From Gracilariopsis chorda (taxonomy: Eukaryota; Rhodophyta; Florideophyceae; Gracilariales; Gracilariaceae): 64,000 bases of DNA. The notes beneath the pieces are model-generated. The model was not told the origin of the DNA, did not search any database, and worked only from the letters and a program-made list of their open reading frames with translations. The stretch spans positions 496,001 through 560,000 of the forward strand of contig NBIV01000006.1 in assembly GCA_003194525.1 (NCBI GenBank). The letters are read 5' to 3'. Positions 54,246 to 64,000 of the stretch are shown one piece after another (the stretch's first letter is position 1; each line of letters begins with the position of its first letter). The translations under genes and the position numbers were made by a program.

Positions 54246-55076
54246 TGGTACTCTCGAGGAGGGAGCTCTTCTGACTCTAACGCTGCATTTACTTCTTATG
54301 ACGGTTCTTCTATTGACGTTGTAAAGTTCTTCTTTTACTTTGTGAATGTTGCGATGAGAGGAAAGACTGACGAGGACATGGCACTTGAGTTGCTTGGTTT
54401 CCTTGAGAACAAAGCCTTTGAGTTCTACTATGATTCTTATGCTGTTAATGGTTCACTTTCGGAAGAAGCAAAGGACTACCGCTCCGTTAAGCAAGCTTTC
54501 ATCGATCGTTTTGGAAAAGCCAAGGAACCTGAGGAAGATATATGCCTTGCAATTTCTGCTAAATTGGATTATGCAGACTTGGTTGGTTCCTTGACCTATA
54601 TGGACAACCTCTTCTTAAAGGCAGGATTCAACGCTAAGGCTAAGTTTGGTCTTTTGAAGAAAGCTGTAATGGAATACGCTGATCTAGCCCAGTTCGTTGT
54701 TTTACGTGGCGCTGATGATTATGATGAGTTGAAGGTTCAAGTGAAAGCCTTCGATGCTGCCCGGAAAGCAATGGGGAACTACGTTTCATTAAGTACCCCA
54801 CCTAAGCGTATTGTCCAAAACCACAGGTCTTCTGAAGAAACTATCTCTCATGCTTTGGAGTCTAAGGTCGACAAACTCTCTGAGCAGTTTGCTCAGCTGT
54901 CATTAATGGTTAAGAAGACACAGACGGAGCGTCGAGACTACGAAAAGGTTTGTTCATACTGCAAGAAGCCCGGACATTATGCCTCACAATGTGACTCTAA
55001 TCCGCACCGAGATACGCGATGCCCGCGTTGTGGGAAAATTGGACACTCAGAAATCACTTGTTGGCGAAGAATCTGA
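54234..55076 (+). CDS. Element E Gag
   Basis: 280 residues from an ATG at 54234 to a TGA at 55074-55076. The N-terminus is MAPTWYSRGG. A helical capsid-like part follows ('KTDEDMALELLGFLENKAFE', 'DYRSVKQAFIDRFGKAKEPE'). Two perfect CCHC zinc knuckles close the protein: CSYCKKPGHYASQC and CPRCGKIGHSEITC. It forms the particle and packages RNA. The start codon is inside the LTR, so the first residues are LTR-encoded. The TGA is in the same frame as the downstream protease, so read-through could give Gag-Pol; alternatively it is a mutation. Confidence 0.85.
   Translation: MAPTWYSRGGSSSDSNAAFTSYDGSSIDVVKFFFYFVNVAMRGKTDEDMALELLGFLENKAFEFYYDSYAVNGSLSEEAKDYRSVKQAFIDRFGKAKEPEEDICLAISAKLDYADLVGSLTYMDNLFLKAGFNAKAKFGLLKKAVMEYADLAQFVVLRGADDYDELKVQVKAFDAARKAMGNYVSLSTPPKRIVQNHRSSEETISHALESKVDKLSEQFAQLSLMVKKTQTERRDYEKVCSYCKKPGHYASQCDSNPHRDTRCPRCGKIGHSEITCWRRI
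54246..54263 (+). other. Primer-binding site of element E
   Basis: TGGTACTCTCGAGGAGGG begins directly after the LTR end, where a tRNA 3' end should anneal (TGG complements CCA). The matching tRNA is not identified. It overlaps gag codons. Confidence 0.55.
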
Positions 55077-56033
55077 CCCGAAGAGACCCGCAAAGTATGG
55101 GATACCAATGAGGAATCTAGAGAGTCAGCATCTAATCTTCAGAAAGGATCCGACCCCGTATCAATTGTCACCGAAAACGCCGGGAATGCTGATGTAGTCG
55201 CCACAACCAAGAGAAGTGCTGACGGTGAAGCGTTGCCTAAACAGCACCGTTTAGACGGTGGTGCACCCATCCCGCTTTTGCTCAATCCAACAAGATACGA
55301 AGAGAGAGTTCGGAGACCTAAGGTTCATGAACAGAAAGTCAAGAAGCCGAAACAGAGGAAGTCGAAGAAGCAGAGTCTTCAAGACCATGCAAGCAAATAT
55401 AACGTTCTCACTGAGCTCGCGAATGCCTCTTCCGGACTAACCTTTGGACAACTTATCAGAGGAGACGCAGATGATGCGAAGAAAGAGATTCGTAAGCTCA
55501 TCGGTCGCAAAAGCAATGTTCGACGCCCTTTTGTTGGGCCAGTCGGTAAGCAGCCTAGACGTCTTAAGGCGGTCCCCGTTATGATATATGGGACTGAGAC
55601 TGAAGCTTTGCTCGACTCTGGAGCTGTTCCAAACCTTATGTCAACCAAGCTGTGTGACAGGCTAGCACTGGAACCCAAGCATACGACGAAGAAGATAACT
55701 GTTGCCAATGGAAAGGGCGCCATGTGCAGAGAAATACCATACGATATCCCTATATCCTTCAGGGGCGTCTCCGTTCCATTAGACTTTCTTGTTATTGATG
55801 GTCCGCCATTCGACATCATCGTGGGTTGTCCAACACTTGAATCGTTACAAGCCTGCCTTGACCTCGGAAATCAGCACGTGAAGATGAATATTGATGGAAA
55901 AAGAGTAACACTTGGCTTTGACTATGCTCGCGTCGAGATTTCAGACGAAGAGGGTTTCCAGACGGATAGCGACGACTTCACTTCAGATTCTGACGCCACT
56001 ATTGACTCTGATACTGCTTCTGAAGATGACTAA
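55077..56033 (+). pseudogene. Element E protease region of Pol
   Basis: It continues the gag frame after the TGA. A basic linker leads to retropepsin: 'VPVMIYGTETEALLDSGAVP' (active site DSG) and 'PPFDIIVGCPTLESL' (the ILG-like block). The acidic C-terminal tail ends in a TAA at 56031-56033, after which the same frame continues into RT. The first internal ATG is near 55233. Protease would cleave the polyprotein. Confidence 0.8.
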
Positions 56034-56841
56034 CAACTCGTGGTTGCTCTAACAGAAAAGAACCATGGCGAGACGCCCGAAATGATCCCGCAATTGGACA
56101 TCACTACCGATGAGCAGCACGAGAAGTTACTCTTTTCAAAACTCTCGCACATTTCAGAGGATGAAAGAGACGACTTGGTTTATTGTCTGAAGGACTCGAA
56201 TGTAATCCCTTGGTCATTGAAAGACTTACGCCCAGCCGATGTGCCTGTTTCTCACTCTTTCGAGTTGACAGTTGACAAACCAATTTACTTCAGAGCCAGG
56301 AGGATGTCGCCGAAGCACAACGAGTTCATACGCAAGGAGATTGATCTTCTTCTCGAAGCTGGTATCATTACCCCTTCAGCCTCTGCTTGGTCGTTTCCAA
56401 TTGTCATTGCCTCGAAGAAAGATGGAAGCGCAAGGTTTTGTGTCGATTACAGAGAGCTGAACAGAGTCATGAGAGCTGACCGCTGGCCTTTGCCACGCAT
56501 GGAAGAGATCTTTGACGAACTTGGAGGTTGCTGTGTCTTCACTACGCTCGACCTGTTCTCTGGATACTGGCAAGTCAAGATGTCTGAGGATTGCAAAGAG
56601 ATGACGACCTTTGTGTGCAGATACGGAACTTTCATGTTCGAAGTCATGCCATTTGGTCTCATGAATGCCCCTTCCACCTTTCAACGGATGATGGATCATG
56701 TGCTAAGATGACTTCCATTCGTTCGGGTTTACATTGATGACGTTGTCATATTCTCAAGAAGCCTCAGAAAGCACGTGATTCACTCGAAGGCTGTGATTGG
56801 TCGGATTGCGAAGCATGGATTGAAGCTCAAACTGTCCAAAT
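56034..56841 (+). pseudogene. Element E reverse transcriptase
   Basis: Same frame as the protease. Blocks: 'FRARRMSPKHNEFIRKEIDL', 'ASAWSFPIVIASKKDGSARF', 'MPFGLMNAPSTFQRMMDHVL', then a TGA (56709-56711), then 'FVRVYIDDVVIFSR' with an intact YIDD active site. A frameshift near 56850 joins it to the next frame. Apart from the stop and shift, all catalytic residues are present. Confidence 0.85.
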
Positions 56842-58818
56842 GTGTCTTTTGCACTATCGGAGGTGTCTCTTCTAGGCCATGTCATCAACGGAGATGGAGT
56901 GCACGTGGACCAGGAGAAGATTGCTAAGATCCAGGATGCCCCAATTCCTGCCACCACTACGGAACTACGATCTTTTCTGGGACTAGCCGGATACTATCGA
57001 AGGTTCATCAGAAACTTTGCTGAGACTTCCGCCGTGCTTCACAGTGCTACCTCGGGGAATAAGAAGCTGAGTTGGACCGGAGAGATGCTAGAAGCTTTCC
57101 ACGGTCTGAAGAAAAAGATGACTGAGCCTCCGGTACTTTCATTTCCAAACTTCGAGCACCCTTTCATCGTGGAAACGGACGCCTCTAGTGTTTCACTCGG
57201 CGCAGTTCTCTCTCAAAAAAAGGAAGATGGGAAGATAAATCCTCTGCAGTTTGCCAGTCGTACTATGACCGCTGCGAAAAAGAACTACTCGGCATGTGAA
57301 AGAGAAGCATTGGCAGTTATCTTTGCTCTCAAGAAGTTCAGATTGTATCTACTCTCGTCTGTTCCATTAAAGGTAATCACGGACCATATGGCTTTACGAT
57401 ATGCATTTCAGAAGCGCGATATACATGGACGCTTAGCTCGCTGGCTAGACTTTCTGGCCGAGTATGACTTTGAAATAGTGTATCGCGCTGGCAAGGAGAA
57501 TGGCGCAGCAGATTATCTGTCAAGGATAGTTCACGGAGACGAGGTCGAGCCGTTAGAAGATGAAGGCGACCTTCCTTGTATGGCTGTTGAGCCTGACGAC
57601 CTCTCCGGTCTTGAACCATACTACGCAAACATTGCGCGCTTCTTGTGCGGTCTGCCTACAGATGAGACTGATGCACGTCTCTGCCAAGCAATCCGACGAA
57701 ATGCGAAGAAATTCCTGGTCTGGGAAGGAAAATTGTTCAGAAGGATGCCAAACGCACTGCGAGTTGTTCCTATTATTGGTCGGCGACAGATCATTATCAA
57801 GTCATTTCATGATGAGATTGGACACTGGGATTTGAAGACTACAAGTAAGTTCATCACTGAGAGATACTGGTGGCCCACTATGCATGAAGATATCGGCAAC
57901 TACGTCAAGAGTTGTGACGAATGCCAGAGACTCGCACCACCACCAAGGTATTAAAGCAACCTTCGGACTCCCATTTCATCTCTCTTTGACGTCTTCTCGA
58001 TTGATTTAGCAGGTCCTCTTCGGACTACCAAATCCGGAAACCGTTTCATTCTGGTTTATCTTGAGCATTTGAATGGTTGGCCACTTGCAGTAGCGACAAA
58101 ATGGTCTACGTCACAAGAGGTCATAGACTTCGTGAGAAAAGAGATCATTGCCGTGTTTGGTTTCCCTCATATCGTGGTGTCGGACAATGCTACATGCTTC
58201 ACTTCTAATTCGCTCGTCTCATTCATGAAGGACCATGGTATCAAATGGAAAACGGTCTTGGCGTACGCCCCAATGTCCAATGGCCGAGCTGAAAGGATGG
58301 TTGGTACTCTGAAAAGAGCAATAGGAAAGAAAGCTCTGGATAATCTTTCAAGTTGGGACGAACACCTGCCTTCGGTTCTGTACGGATACCGGCGCAGACA
58401 TCTTGCCAGTGGGATCTCTCCGTTCGAGTTGCTTTACGGCGTGAAACCACGTATGACCTCCGATGAAGGTGGTGTCGTGGCACGAGTTGGGGACTCCTCC
58501 GACCGGTTCCGCTCAGTGGAGCTGCTCGCATCAAGGAATCATAGAGCTAAACGTTCTGCTCTGAGGCCTTTGAAGGAAGTCGATGCAGTCTCCATTACGA
58601 AGTTTGAAGTCGGTGATCTGGTCCTTGTGGCTCGTGGAAAGGCCCTGAACACTACCGTGAAATGGCCTGCTTTTTCCTCTAAGTACTTTGGTCCATGTCG
58701 TGTGGTGAGGGCTCACCATCCAAGGTACACGTTGGTTTCTCCACACAACCGGTACACTCGCCATGGAATACACGCCCGTCGTTTGAAGAAGTATATTGCA
58801 CACCCGATGGAAGGTTAG
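56842..58818 (+). pseudogene. Element E RNase H and integrase
   Basis: One frame with a single TAA at 57952. Connection: 'LRSFLGLAGYYRRFIRNFAE'. RNase H: 'FIVETDASSVSLGAVLSQ', 'SACEREALAVIFALKKFRLY', 'KENGAADYLSRI'. Integrase zinc domain: HDEIGHWD and CDECQRLA. Core: 'FSIDLAGPLR' (Asp), 'IVVSDNATCFTSN' (Asp), 'NGRAERMVGTLKRAI' (Glu), so the D,D,E triad is complete. The C-terminal beta domain ends 'RRLKKYIAHPMEG'. No chromodomain. The stop lies between the zinc domain and the core. Confidence 0.9.
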
Positions 58819-58848
58819 GTTTTCAGGTTGCCGCGGCGTGGCAACCCT

Positions 58849-58862
58849 TGAGGTTGGGGCTG
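58849..58862 (+). other. Polypurine-rich tract of element E
   Basis: TGAGGTTGGGGCTG lies directly before the 3' LTR start, an imperfect purine tract in the expected place. Confidence 0.45.
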
Positions 58863-59925
58863 TGTCGGTCGCGAATGTTGCGGAATGTGCCAGACATCGC
58901 TGGAACACACGTGTAGAATGTTCCAGTAGTGTCTAGCACATTGCACGCTTTGTTGGCCTAGCAAAGACTACAGTATTTTAGTGATGCTGGCGCAAAATGT
59001 CGCTTTATTATTGGTTATTGTGCAGCTCCAGAGGTCTCTAGAAGCCAATGAAGTAACCTAGACGCACACATGAGTAACTAGCAAGTAGAAATGCGTATTT
59101 GGCTCGTTTGTAGTGCCTCTAAACACTGTAAAAAGAGGTTCTGAGCTTCGGACTTCGGTCTGAACTCACCTAAACAATCGACCAACATCTAAGCCCCACC
59201 CCGCTATCAACCTTCAGCCACTTCAACTATCATCAACAACCAGTGAGGCGTTCGCCGCTGGATAAAGGGCTTCTAGTGAGGCGTATGCCGCTAGTTGTCC
59301 AATAGGGTGGGGAAGTACCGTTGCTAAGACCGGTTGAAGCGCCTTAGGCGTAGACGGGAGACGGGTAGTGTGTACCAAAGGTGTGTCTGTCGTCTGTGAG
59401 CCCCACCGGAGCTTTGCTCGGATAACGGTGTCGATCGAAAGACCTGGTGATTTCCGGACGGAAGTACTTGACGGGAATCTATCCGCAGGCGACGTGCTGT
59501 GCAACCTTTCCTGCAAAGGGCCAGCTTGGGTATAGAGTGAAAGCATATCCCGCTGTTAGTAGCTCTCCTCGGGAAGCCCTGTAAGGATTGTATGCGTCTG
59601 CTTCTGGTTAATGCAGAGGTAGGTAGGCTGCAGAATCCACTTCACATCCGGAGTGTCTGACCGGAAGCCGAGGGTCTGACCCTTAGTGATCCTTGACATA
59701 ATTCTTGGGTTGCGCGCCGTTTCAACAAGAAGTTAAGAAGTTTTATTTGGGGATTGAGCCTCTTGCTCTCCCTAGTGTTGTTTTATTTCATCGAGTGGGT
59801 TTAGTTCTTTTGATCCCACTGTTTTCAACTTGTTTTGGGGCTTTTAGCTACGAAGAGCACCCTTTTGGCTTTTATTATTACAACTTTTTGGCCCCCTGCG
59901 TCACCGTCCCGTGATGGCGCCCACA
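58863..59925 (+). repeat. 3' LTR of element E
   Basis: Near-identical to 53183-54245 and of equal length. Confidence 0.95.
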
Positions 59926-59930
59926 GATCG
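59926..59930. repeat. Target-site duplication, right (element E)
   Basis: GATCG, directly after the 3' LTR. Confidence 0.9.
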
Positions 59931-61149
59931 GAATCAAACGGCAAAGGCATGTGCTTTCGCACCTCATGCACAATGTGTCAAAGCCAATCGTAGTGATATG
60001 TAGTCCAACTTGAAGAATATTAGGAGAACGTCGAAACGATCGAAGACCGAGCATTCTAAGTAGCCAGTACTCATGAGGAGCTCTCAAGTTCAACAATGTT
60101 GAGCCAGGCGGGAACTGTCGTCCGCCAAAGCAAGGAAACTGCTCCACTTCCTACCCGATGTGTGAGCATGCACAAATGCTGAGCGGAATAGCATAGGAAA
60201 CATCTCTCCGAGATAAATCGATACTTCTTCTGGTGAACAGTATTCGCGGGAGACAAGAACAGGAACAACTACGGTGGTGCGTCGCGATGTATGTGCTCAA
60301 TTGTGATGTGGACGGCCTCCATATGAGTTTCTATAGCGTCTGTATTCCCTTTCTAGCCGGTGTGGGGAAACCCGGAAGTCCATCTTGAAAAGGCGTTTCT
60401 GCTGTGTACTCTCTTGGTGTGACGATGATGACCTAGGAATTGACCGCATCTCTCTAAATTACTTCGCATATGCGCTAGTCCGTTTATGTAGGTACATCTG
60501 TGTTCCTGAAACGCGACAGAAGCACAAGGGAAAGCTAATGGATCCGTCGCGGCGCCTAACGGTTTGAAACCTACTGATGCGAACGCTTCGTTTCGGTGCT
60601 CTGTCGGTCTCAACGGCTGAAGCCATGTTCCGAGTCTAACGAGATTAGGATTACCCTTGTAATCACAAAGAAGTGCTGCACATACTTTGCGTTCAGTTTA
60701 CGTCAATAATTTTGTTCGATTGAGCACCGACACATTACTTCAGTTAAAGGTATAAGGTGACCTTCTGCACCATTACCTTTTGCGATTGAGATGCGTCGTC
60801 GTTTTGCTGCCTTAGGAAAACCCAATGCGATAACTAATTGAGTACTCTTAGTGCAGGATAGGCTGAGAGACCGAGGAGCCAGGAAAGGTTCTGAAAGTCC
60901 GGCACGGGGAGATCATCGCATCAGGTAAACCATCAGGATGGTGTTTTAGCCCTGGAAAAGGACTACAGTACAAGGGTATGGCTTTTGCAATAGAAATGGA
61001 GTTCGCAAGCACCTTGTCTCGGAAGTTGAAATTCGGCTACTTCAAGTACCAGGGATAACCAAGGTCAGTCTTCTAGCCTATATTCGAAAGCCACAAGGAA
61101 GAGCATCCCGAATCCTGACCCTTTAGTCGCCATCTAGAATCACCCAAAC
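59931..61149. other. Intergenic region upstream of the dehydrogenase gene
   Basis: No gene, repeat or RNA gene was recognised. Short frames on both strands (for example 60353-60613, -) show no known motif. The last few hundred bases presumably hold the promoter of the dehydrogenase gene; no TATA box is evident. Confidence 0.4.
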
Positions 61150-62199
61150 ATGGCCGAAGACCTAGAGTACTCGAGATACATACAGTTCGATGCTCCAAAG
61201 CAAGTATCGGTGCAAGAATCAAAGCTCGTAAGCAGCGATCGTGGGAGTGTTCTAGTATCGTCAAAGTACTCAGCAGTTTCCACAGGAACAGAGTTGTTAC
61301 TATTCACTGGTAAGATGCCCGGCGATATCCCGACCGATGAGGTTTTCGCTTCTCAAAAGGAAAGGTTTTCATATCCCTGCAAATATGGGTACGCTGTCGT
61401 GGGTACTGTGATTACATCGCACGCTAATGAACTTCAGCCAGGAACAAAGGTATTTGCATTTCGGGAACATGTGTCAGAGTTCTGGGAAGAAGCGAAGAAT
61501 CTTCATGTTTTACCAAACGATGTCGAACTTCTTGATGCGTGTTTTTTTCCAAGCGTTGAGACCGCAGTGAGTCTTGTCTTTGATGCAGGAATTCTACCCG
61601 GAGAATCTATAACCATTGTTGGACAGGGTGTCGTGGGTCTGCTTGTAACGTCTGTCATTAAACATCTCTATCCTTATAGCAAGGTAATGACGGTTGATAC
61701 AAATCCAAAGCGTCGAAAGCTTTCCGTAGAGCAGGCGGGGGCGAGCAACTCGTTCGATGCAACAGAAGCGATAGGAACTGTAGCAAAAGAACTATTTCCA
61801 TTCGGAACAGACGTAAGCATTGACGTTTCCGGATGCGGAGAAGGCCTACAAACTGCAATTTCATGTACAAGAGATCACGGGAGAGTTGTTATTGGGTCGT
61901 GGTTCGGTACGAAGTCTGTTACACTGCCAAATCTTGGCGGTCGCTTTCACCGGAGTCATATCCAGCTTGTCGCTTCACAAGTCAGTGCTATTCCACCCGC
62001 GGTTTCGGGACGATGGACGAAAGCTCGGCGATTCAAACTTGTCTGGAAGCTCTTGAGCGATATTCGCCCTTCGTCTATATTCCCGATGCGTATTGCAGAT
62101 GTTCACAACGCGCAGAAAATATACAGCGATTTAGCAAGTGGGGAACTTCTGCAAGCCATATTCACTTACGGCGATACTGAATTGCGCGACAGCAAGTAA
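61150..62199 (+). CDS. Medium-chain dehydrogenase/reductase (MDR), BchC-like zinc-type alcohol dehydrogenase family
   Basis: Single-exon, 349 residues, ATG at 61150, TAA stop. The N-terminal GroES-like part has 'YSAVSTGTELLLFTGK' and 'KYGYAVVGTVITSH'. The hinge block 'FFPSVETAVSLVFDAG' follows, then the Rossmann dinucleotide motif GQGVVG at residues 158-163 and 'VMTVDTNPKRRK', where the Asp (residue 183) favours NAD over NADP. The order matches MDR proteins annotated as zinc-type alcohol dehydrogenases and related to the bacteriochlorophyllide dehydrogenase BchC; the Cys/His zinc ligands of classical ADH are not obvious. The substrate is unknown. It is convergent with the METTL18-like gene, 411 bp away. 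Intact and unlike the decayed elements around it, so a real host gene. Confidence 0.85.
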   Translation: MAEDLEYSRYIQFDAPKQVSVQESKLVSSDRGSVLVSSKYSAVSTGTELLLFTGKMPGDIPTDEVFASQKERFSYPCKYGYAVVGTVITSHANELQPGTKVFAFREHVSEFWEEAKNLHVLPNDVELLDACFFPSVETAVSLVFDAGILPGESITIVGQGVVGLLVTSVIKHLYPYSKVMTVDTNPKRRKLSVEQAGASNSFDATEAIGTVAKELFPFGTDVSIDVSGCGEGLQTAISCTRDHGRVVIGSWFGTKSVTLPNLGGRFHRSHIQLVASQVSAIPPAVSGRWTKARRFKLVWKLLSDIRPSSIFPMRIADVHNAQKIYSDLASGELLQAIFTYGDTELRDSK

Positions 62200-62610
62200 A
62201 GTTTCACTGAGAATGTGGAAAGGCCGGGAGAAAGAGCCACAAGATGAGTTGGACGGAAGTAGTTTCCTTATTTGCAATGATAGCGTCGTGGAGTTTCACT
62301 TGGGAGCTGGTAACAGATAATACATACCCAAACCACTCAAAGGACGATAGATATCCTAGTATAATGAGATATATTCACTCAAACCTCAGCAGCCAATTCC
62401 TGAAACCTCAGTGCGATCCAAGAATCAAGGGTCTTGAGTGAGCGTCGGAAGAATCACAGCCTGCGTCTTCAAAGCGAAAGAATTTCTCAAGTACAGGGCA
62501 ATGATACAGCAAGGTATATTGAGCACTTGTTGCGGCTACAATAATCTGGGCACCTGTATTCAGAAGACATTAGAATGAACAGGAGAGCCCAAGAAAGTAA
62601 ACCAAGATAG
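62200..62610. other. Convergent intergenic region
   Basis: 411 bp between the stop codons of two convergent host genes. No coding signal; presumably both 3' untranslated regions and terminators. Confidence 0.5.
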
Positions 62611-63408
62611 TTACTCACGTTGTACCTCAATTATTTCTCTAATATTGCTCAATCCATCGCGTATCTCGAGAACCGTCCTGATACGCAGAGAGATGTTTTG
62701 ATTCTTGGCATGGAGCCTTAGGGCTTCTTGAAAGGCAGCCGTTCCACCTCCGACTCCAAAGTAATACTTCTTCGCCGCAATGAGAGCGAGGCCGCCCACT
62801 TCCAAGGTTCTACAAATACAATCTGCTAGTGAGTCACATTGTTGATTCGCGTATATTGTATCGGCAGACAAAATGATGTCAAATCGTCGTCGCAGGTTGT
62901 ACGGCAAAGTCTTCCATCCGCCAGCGAAGTAGCGCACAGGCACGTTAGAAGTGTTGGTTGTCAAGTTTGGTATGGTTACGTCACGCAGGACCTCTTCGTT
63001 GTAATCTTGTATGCACAAAACCGTCGCATCTTGCATAGCAGCAACGATGGAAGGTATAGCATGCCCGGCACCAAGCTCCAAGACAGACTTTCCCTTACAT
63101 AGTGATGCCTTACGAAGATATTCTGCAAGATCAATTGCACATTCCCAAAGCTTGTATCCACCTTCATATACACTTGGAACGATATCTGATCCTGCTGGAG
63201 AGAGAGATGATGAGGGAGTTGCTATTGATTTGAATACTTGAAGATCGCCGAGTTGGACGGTATCATGAGCGTTCTCTCTCAATGAGGATTGAGAATGCGG
63301 CGTGATTTCATGAGATTCAGGCTCGTCCCTTACAGGATTCAAAAGAGGAGCAACCCGCGGTTCCATATCTGTGTCTTTGGCCCCTCCAAAGTTGAACTTG
63401 AATGCCAT
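62611..63408 (-). CDS. METTL18/HPM1-like protein-L-histidine N-methyltransferase
   Basis: Seven-beta-strand AdoMet-dependent methyltransferase, 265 residues from the ATG at 63408. That start (MAFKFNFGG) is preferred over an in-frame one at 63501 because family members begin with a similar short Phe-rich motif. 'SDIVPSVYEGGYKLWECAID' precedes motif I 'VLELGAGHAIPSI' (residues 109-121). 'CIQDYNEEVL' is the acidic AdoMet-ribose site. The family signature 'KKYYFGVGGGTAAFQ' lies around residues 213-226, and the end reads 'DGLSNIREIIE'. Known members (yeast Hpm1, human METTL18) methylate a histidine of ribosomal protein uL3. Same role inferred here, in cytoplasm or nucleus. Single exon, intact; the last codons read CAACGTGAGTAA, so a splice donor (GTGAGT) could exist but is not needed. 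Confidence 0.88.
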   Translation of the reverse strand: MAFKFNFGGAKDTDMEPRVAPLLNPVRDEPESHEITPHSQSSLRENAHDTVQLGDLQVFKSIATPSSSLSPAGSDIVPSVYEGGYKLWECAIDLAEYLRKASLCKGKSVLELGAGHAIPSIVAAMQDATVLCIQDYNEEVLRDVTIPNLTTNTSNVPVRYFAGGWKTLPYNLRRRFDIILSADTIYANQQCDSLADCICRTLEVGGLALIAAKKYYFGVGGGTAAFQEALRLHAKNQNISLRIRTVLEIRDGLSNIREIIEVQRE

Positions 63409-64000
63409 TTTGCGGCTGCCGAACACCAGGATACTTGAATCTAGAGAGGTTAGAGGAGACACTTCGGGTTCCGTCTTGTCGTAAAGGCTAATGTCTGACA
63501 CAACAGCCCTTCCTCCTGCAGTTAGACTGAAGGTATTATGCAGTACAAATGCCGCGGATATGAAGTTTACCGTAAATCGTTAATGGTAAGTGAATAATCT
63601 GACCTCTTATAGTCCACTTGGATTTGATGTGAACTGCATCCTCTGTTGCGTCTCCTTGATTCGTAATAGAGGTCCTTAGCTTCGTCAGGTCTATCGACCT
63701 CTTCAACGACGGGAACGGTTACATTCAGTGACGAGGAAGATCACCTCAATGTCTGCATAGGAATTCCTCACACCAGACTGCGTTACAGAGCTTATTGCTA
63801 CACTTTCAGAGAAGGCCAGTCTTATTCTCTAACGTTAGCAATTAGCAATCCTAAACCCTGGATTACACGTAGTTGGATACTGGGCAAGAGATCCAAATGC
63901 TCGATCGCTGGGAGAAATGTTTCTAAAAATGTGGGATTGCGAGGGATTGAAAGCGATGTGCTCTGTGAAATGATTAAGATACGTTTTCAACTCCCATGAA
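63409..64000. other. Upstream region of the METTL18-like gene
   Basis: The frame stays open to 63501 upstream of the chosen start. Beyond that no gene is recognised before the window ends; it presumably holds the promoter. Confidence 0.4.

Larger units (their letters stand above)
53183..59925 (+). mobile_element. Ty3/gypsy retrotransposon E, complete and recently inserted
   Basis: 1063-bp direct LTRs (TGTCGGTC...GCGCCCACA) with about eighteen differences counted by eye and no net indel, flanked by GATCG on both sides. Inside, on the plus strand, are gag, protease, RT, RNase H and integrase. It is the youngest element in the window, yet four stops and one frameshift interrupt its coding region. 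Confidence 0.95.

Noticed and set aside
1..64000. CRISPR arrays, rRNA, tRNA or bacterial operons
   Set aside because: No regular short repeats with spacers, no cloverleaf or rRNA signal, and the gene content is eukaryotic mobile DNA.

Overview
The window is eukaryotic nuclear DNA made almost entirely of nested, mostly broken mobile elements. Two clean single-exon host genes lie at the right end: an MDR-type dehydrogenase (61150-62199, +) and a METTL18/HPM1-like protein-histidine methyltransferase (62611-63408, -). Intronless host genes beside long stretches of Ty3/gypsy, Ty1/copia and DNA transposons would fit a florideophyte red alga. That assignment is inference; no rRNA, tRNA or lineage marker is present. 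No CRISPR array, operon or bacterial signal was seen.

Layout. 1-4450: copy A of a decayed Ty3/gypsy element (- strand), truncated by the window edge. 4796-7536: plus-strand coding remnants, antisense to the retroelements. 8092-13375: copy B of the same gypsy family (-). 13376-17574: a Ty3/gypsy chromovirus (-) with a chromodomain and a polypurine tract, cut at its protease. 17575-30938: a roughly 13.4-kb candidate composite DNA transposon. 31148-41586: gypsy element D (-) with two LTRs and its own antisense plus-strand reading frame. 41624-44005: remnants of a DDE_4-like transposase. 44145-49524: a complete Ty1/copia element (-) with a 7-bp flanking duplication and a Tudor-like domain in its polyprotein. 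49534-52714: a giant palindromic element with 1.3-kb inverted arms, TG...CA ends and a GTAGT target duplication, carrying a cysteine-peptidase-like gene. 53183-59925: a young Ty3/gypsy element (+) with 1063-bp LTRs and a perfect GATCG duplication. 59931-64000: host DNA.

The main discovery candidate is the 17575-30938 unit. It has weak CACTA...TAGTG ends and encodes a Plavaka-like (CACTA/EnSpm-type) transposase. It also encodes a beta-class DNA amino-methyltransferase fused to a SET domain, a ParB/sulfiredoxin-fold-like protein divergently paired with that fusion across only 53 bp, and a large orphan protein convergent with the transposase. This looks like a transposon carrying its own DNA- and histone-modification module. 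This copy is dead: all four genes have in-frame stops or frameshifts, one of which replaces the catalytic Tyr of the methyltransferase DPPY motif.

How the parts relate. The chromovirus appears to have landed in, or truncated, gypsy copy B, and the composite transposon then abuts the chromovirus protease. Chromodomain, Tudor-like and SET modules in three unrelated elements all point to chromatin-guided targeting or self-marking as a recurring theme, which is inference from domain identity only.
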